Shown here: piece after piece, positions 6,610 to 8,112 of the stretch
How positions within the stretch are numbered: position 1 is the first letter of the stretch
Layout of the letters: each line of letters starts with the position of its first letter
NCBI GenBank assembly: GCA_030550075.1
Contig: JAUQQB010000116.1
Coordinates: forward strand, 1 to 8,112
Reading direction: 5' to 3'
DNA from: Chloroflexota bacterium
GTDB lineage: Bacteria; Chloroflexota; Anaerolineae; Thermoflexales; Thermoflexaceae
DNA length: 8,112 nucleotides
Notes under the pieces: model-generated
Seen by the model: the letters and a program-made list of their open reading frames with translations, nothing else
What the model was told of the DNA's origin: nothing
The model's database searches: none
Translations under genes and position numbers: made by a program

Positions 6610-7887
6610 ATGGCACTGATGGGATCGGTTGGGCGTCTCTTTTGGATGCTCACCATGGTTGGATTGACGATCCGGGTTGCGGCGGTCTTCGTGTTGAACG
6701 ACTATCGGGCGCCGCTCACTGCCGAGTACGGGATCGTCGCTCGCAACCTGGTCGCTGGGAAGGGTTTCACCGGCGGCGGTTGGCTGGGTCCCGAACAGCC
6801 GACGGCGCTCAACGTCCCCCTCTATCCGCTGTTCCTCGCATTCTGGTTGTGGCTCCCCATCCCGTTGCCGTTTCTCGCAGTCGAGCTGGCCCAAGCGCTG
6901 CTTTCGGCATTGATGATCTATTTCATCGGGAAGATCGCCACGCGGGTGTTCAATCCAGGAGTCGGGGTCATTTCTGCAGCGCTTACGACGTTCTATCCAC
7001 CGTTGCTCTATTTTTGCAAACAGATTTCGCCGGCGATCATGACTGCGTTTTTCACCACATTGGTATTCCATGTGATAGTGCTCTTTTTCGCTCGGCCGAC
7101 CGGCCGGCGCGCTGCCCTGCTCGGGGGGATTTGGGGTATGGGTTTACTGGCTGAACCGATTTTGCTCACGGCGGTGCCGGGGATCCTGCTGATTTACTGG
7201 CTCCGCCAAGCGCCGTCCGAGCGGCGACGCAGCGCGTTGCTGCTTGCCGGTGCCGTGCTGCTGGCCATGGCAATGGTTTCGCCGTGGACCGTGCGCAACT
7301 ATCTAGTGTTCAAGCGCTTTGTGCCGCTCAAGACCTCGTTCGGTCTGAATTTTTGGATGGGCAACAATCCGAATGCCACTGGCTTTCTCTATACGATGAC
7401 CGGCGAGCCTATACAGAACACGCTCCCGCCCGAGCAGGTGGCTTATCTCAGCTCGCTCAACGAGGCCGAACGATATGCTGTCTTGCAACGCAAGGCTTGG
7501 GAATGGATCGTCGCCCATCCCCATCGCTTTCTCGAGTTGACCCTGAGGCGCATCGTGTATTTCTGGCTGATTTCACCCACCTATCAGATCACCGATGAGA
7601 ACATAGTAGAGCCGAGATATTTCTACTTCTTGCGCTACATCATCCAGATTCCTCTGTTGGCGGTGGCGTTCATCGGTGCGATATTCGCCTATCGCCGCCA
7701 TCGCACCGCCCTGCTGGTCAGCCTCTGGTGGCTGCTTGCGTTCACCGCTCCCTACATGATCTCGGTGGCCGGCAATACCCGCTACCGCTTGCCGGTCGAG
7801 CCGATCTTGCTGATGCTGGCCGCGGTGGCGTGTCATGCGGCGCTCGCAGGGAAGGAGCATCGGTGGATTCCTCTCCAGAGCAGTTAA
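6610..7887 (+). CDS. ArnT/PMT-like membrane glycosyltransferase, GT39-type
   Basis: 425 residues, predicted polytopic membrane enzyme that uses a polyprenyl-phosphate sugar. After the first helix (about 11-29) the outer loop reads LTAEYGIVARNLVAGKGFTG (36-55) and then PTALNVPLYPLFLAF. This is the version of the catalytic loop with a lone glutamate (E39) common in this subgroup, rather than the DE pair of the neighbouring gene. Further signatures are PWTVRNY (225-231), NFWMGNNPNATG (247-258) and NTRYRLPVEP (389-398). Several strongly hydrophobic helices separate them. The start is ATG 6610 with GAGGGA at 6597-6602; ATG 6619, nine bases after TAGGAG, is equally possible. A 161-base gap separates it from the previous gene, so it may have its own promoter, though none is clear. 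Its G+C is lower than that gene's by eye. Donor and acceptor sugars cannot be told. Confidence 0.87.
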   Translation: MALMGSVGRLFWMLTMVGLTIRVAAVFVLNDYRAPLTAEYGIVARNLVAGKGFTGGGWLGPEQPTALNVPLYPLFLAFWLWLPIPLPFLAVELAQALLSALMIYFIGKIATRVFNPGVGVISAALTTFYPPLLYFCKQISPAIMTAFFTTLVFHVIVLFFARPTGRRAALLGGIWGMGLLAEPILLTAVPGILLIYWLRQAPSERRRSALLLAGAVLLAMAMVSPWTVRNYLVFKRFVPLKTSFGLNFWMGNNPNATGFLYTMTGEPIQNTLPPEQVAYLSSLNEAERYAVLQRKAWEWIVAHPHRFLELTLRRIVYFWLISPTYQITDENIVEPRYFYFLRYIIQIPLLAVAFIGAIFAYRRHRTALLVSLWWLLAFTAPYMISVAGNTRYRLPVEPILLMLAAVACHAALAGKEHRWIPLQSS

Positions 7888-8014
7888 TCCCAAATGGCCG
7901 TAGCCCTCAACCTCATCTCCCGGTCTTTTGACGAAGGAGAGGCCTCCGGGCATGATGGGAAGAAGATCATCAAGATAGAATCGAGACCTAATAGCCGGTT
8001 CTTGAGATCACGCA

Positions 8015-8112
8015 ATGGCGGAGCGTCTTTTTTTGATCCGACACGGTCGGACGGCGTGGAACGCCCAGGGGCGTGTCCAGGGATGGGCGGATGTGCCCCT
8101 GGACGAGGTGGG
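8015..8112 (+). CDS. Histidine phosphatase (phosphoglycerate-mutase-like), N-terminal 32 codons
   Basis: The frame from ATG 8015 runs off the window. It begins MAERLFLIRHGRTAWNAQGR and continues with VQGWADVPLDEVG. The RHG motif (residues 9-11) contains the catalytic histidine H10, which is phosphorylated during the reaction in this superfamily. T13, N16 and the G-x-x-QGW-x-D-x-PL segment are typical of the phosphoglycerate-mutase/cobalamin-phosphatase (GpmB/CobC-type) branch. The substrate cannot be inferred from the N-terminus. No strong ribosome site is seen in CTTGAGATCACGCA upstream. The 127 bases between the preceding stop codon and this start contain no recognisable promoter or terminator. 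It is likely a chromosomal housekeeping-type neighbour rather than part of the glycan locus. Confidence 0.88.
   Translation, partial: MAERLFLIRHGRTAWNAQGRVQGWADVPLDEV

Noticed and set aside
8036..8050. TCCGAC-ACG-GTCGGA inverted repeat
   Set aside because: It lies within the RHGRT codons of the histidine phosphatase and is explained by coding constraint.

Overview
The window looks like an accessory, insertion-sequence-rich stretch of a GC-rich bacterial chromosome. A large membrane glycosyltransferase carrying an extra C-terminal beta-type domain, together with GGG/CCC-rich codon use, would fit a Chloroflexota bacterium (Thermoflexus/Anaerolineae-like). That assignment is an impression from protein style, not a demonstrated placement.

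Positions 1-1809 are transposon debris. The 5' edge holds the N-terminus of a helix-turn-helix transposase on the minus strand. Upstream of it is a cluster of short repeats that looks like a transposon end with several binding sites. A short orphan C-terminal reading frame follows. Next is a complete IS256-like element (about 424-1779) with imperfect 28-bp inverted repeats. Its transposase keeps one uninterrupted frame and all three DDE residues but carries two in-frame TAG codons.

Positions 1810-3687 are an apparently intact IS1182-like element: perfect 16-bp terminal repeats, a 584-residue transposase on the minus strand, and a good ribosome site and -10 box. It directly abuts an AT-rich, N-terminally truncated GT39-type glycosyltransferase (3688-4373), whose missing half is not in the window.

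Positions 4374-7887 carry two full-length membrane glycosyltransferases of the GT39/ArnT type, transcribed rightwards: a 651-residue protein with an extra C-terminal soluble domain and a 425-residue protein. Both probably transfer sugars from polyprenyl-phosphate carriers at the outer face of the membrane. The three glycosyltransferases differ visibly in base composition (AT-rich, very GC-rich, intermediate), which suggests piecemeal assembly of a surface-glycan or glycoprotein locus. The window ends with the first 32 codons of a histidine phosphatase (phosphoglycerate-mutase-like) gene.

I found no RNA gene, CRISPR array, or convincing new multi-gene system. The most unusual points are the double-amber transposase and the repeat cluster at 205-278.
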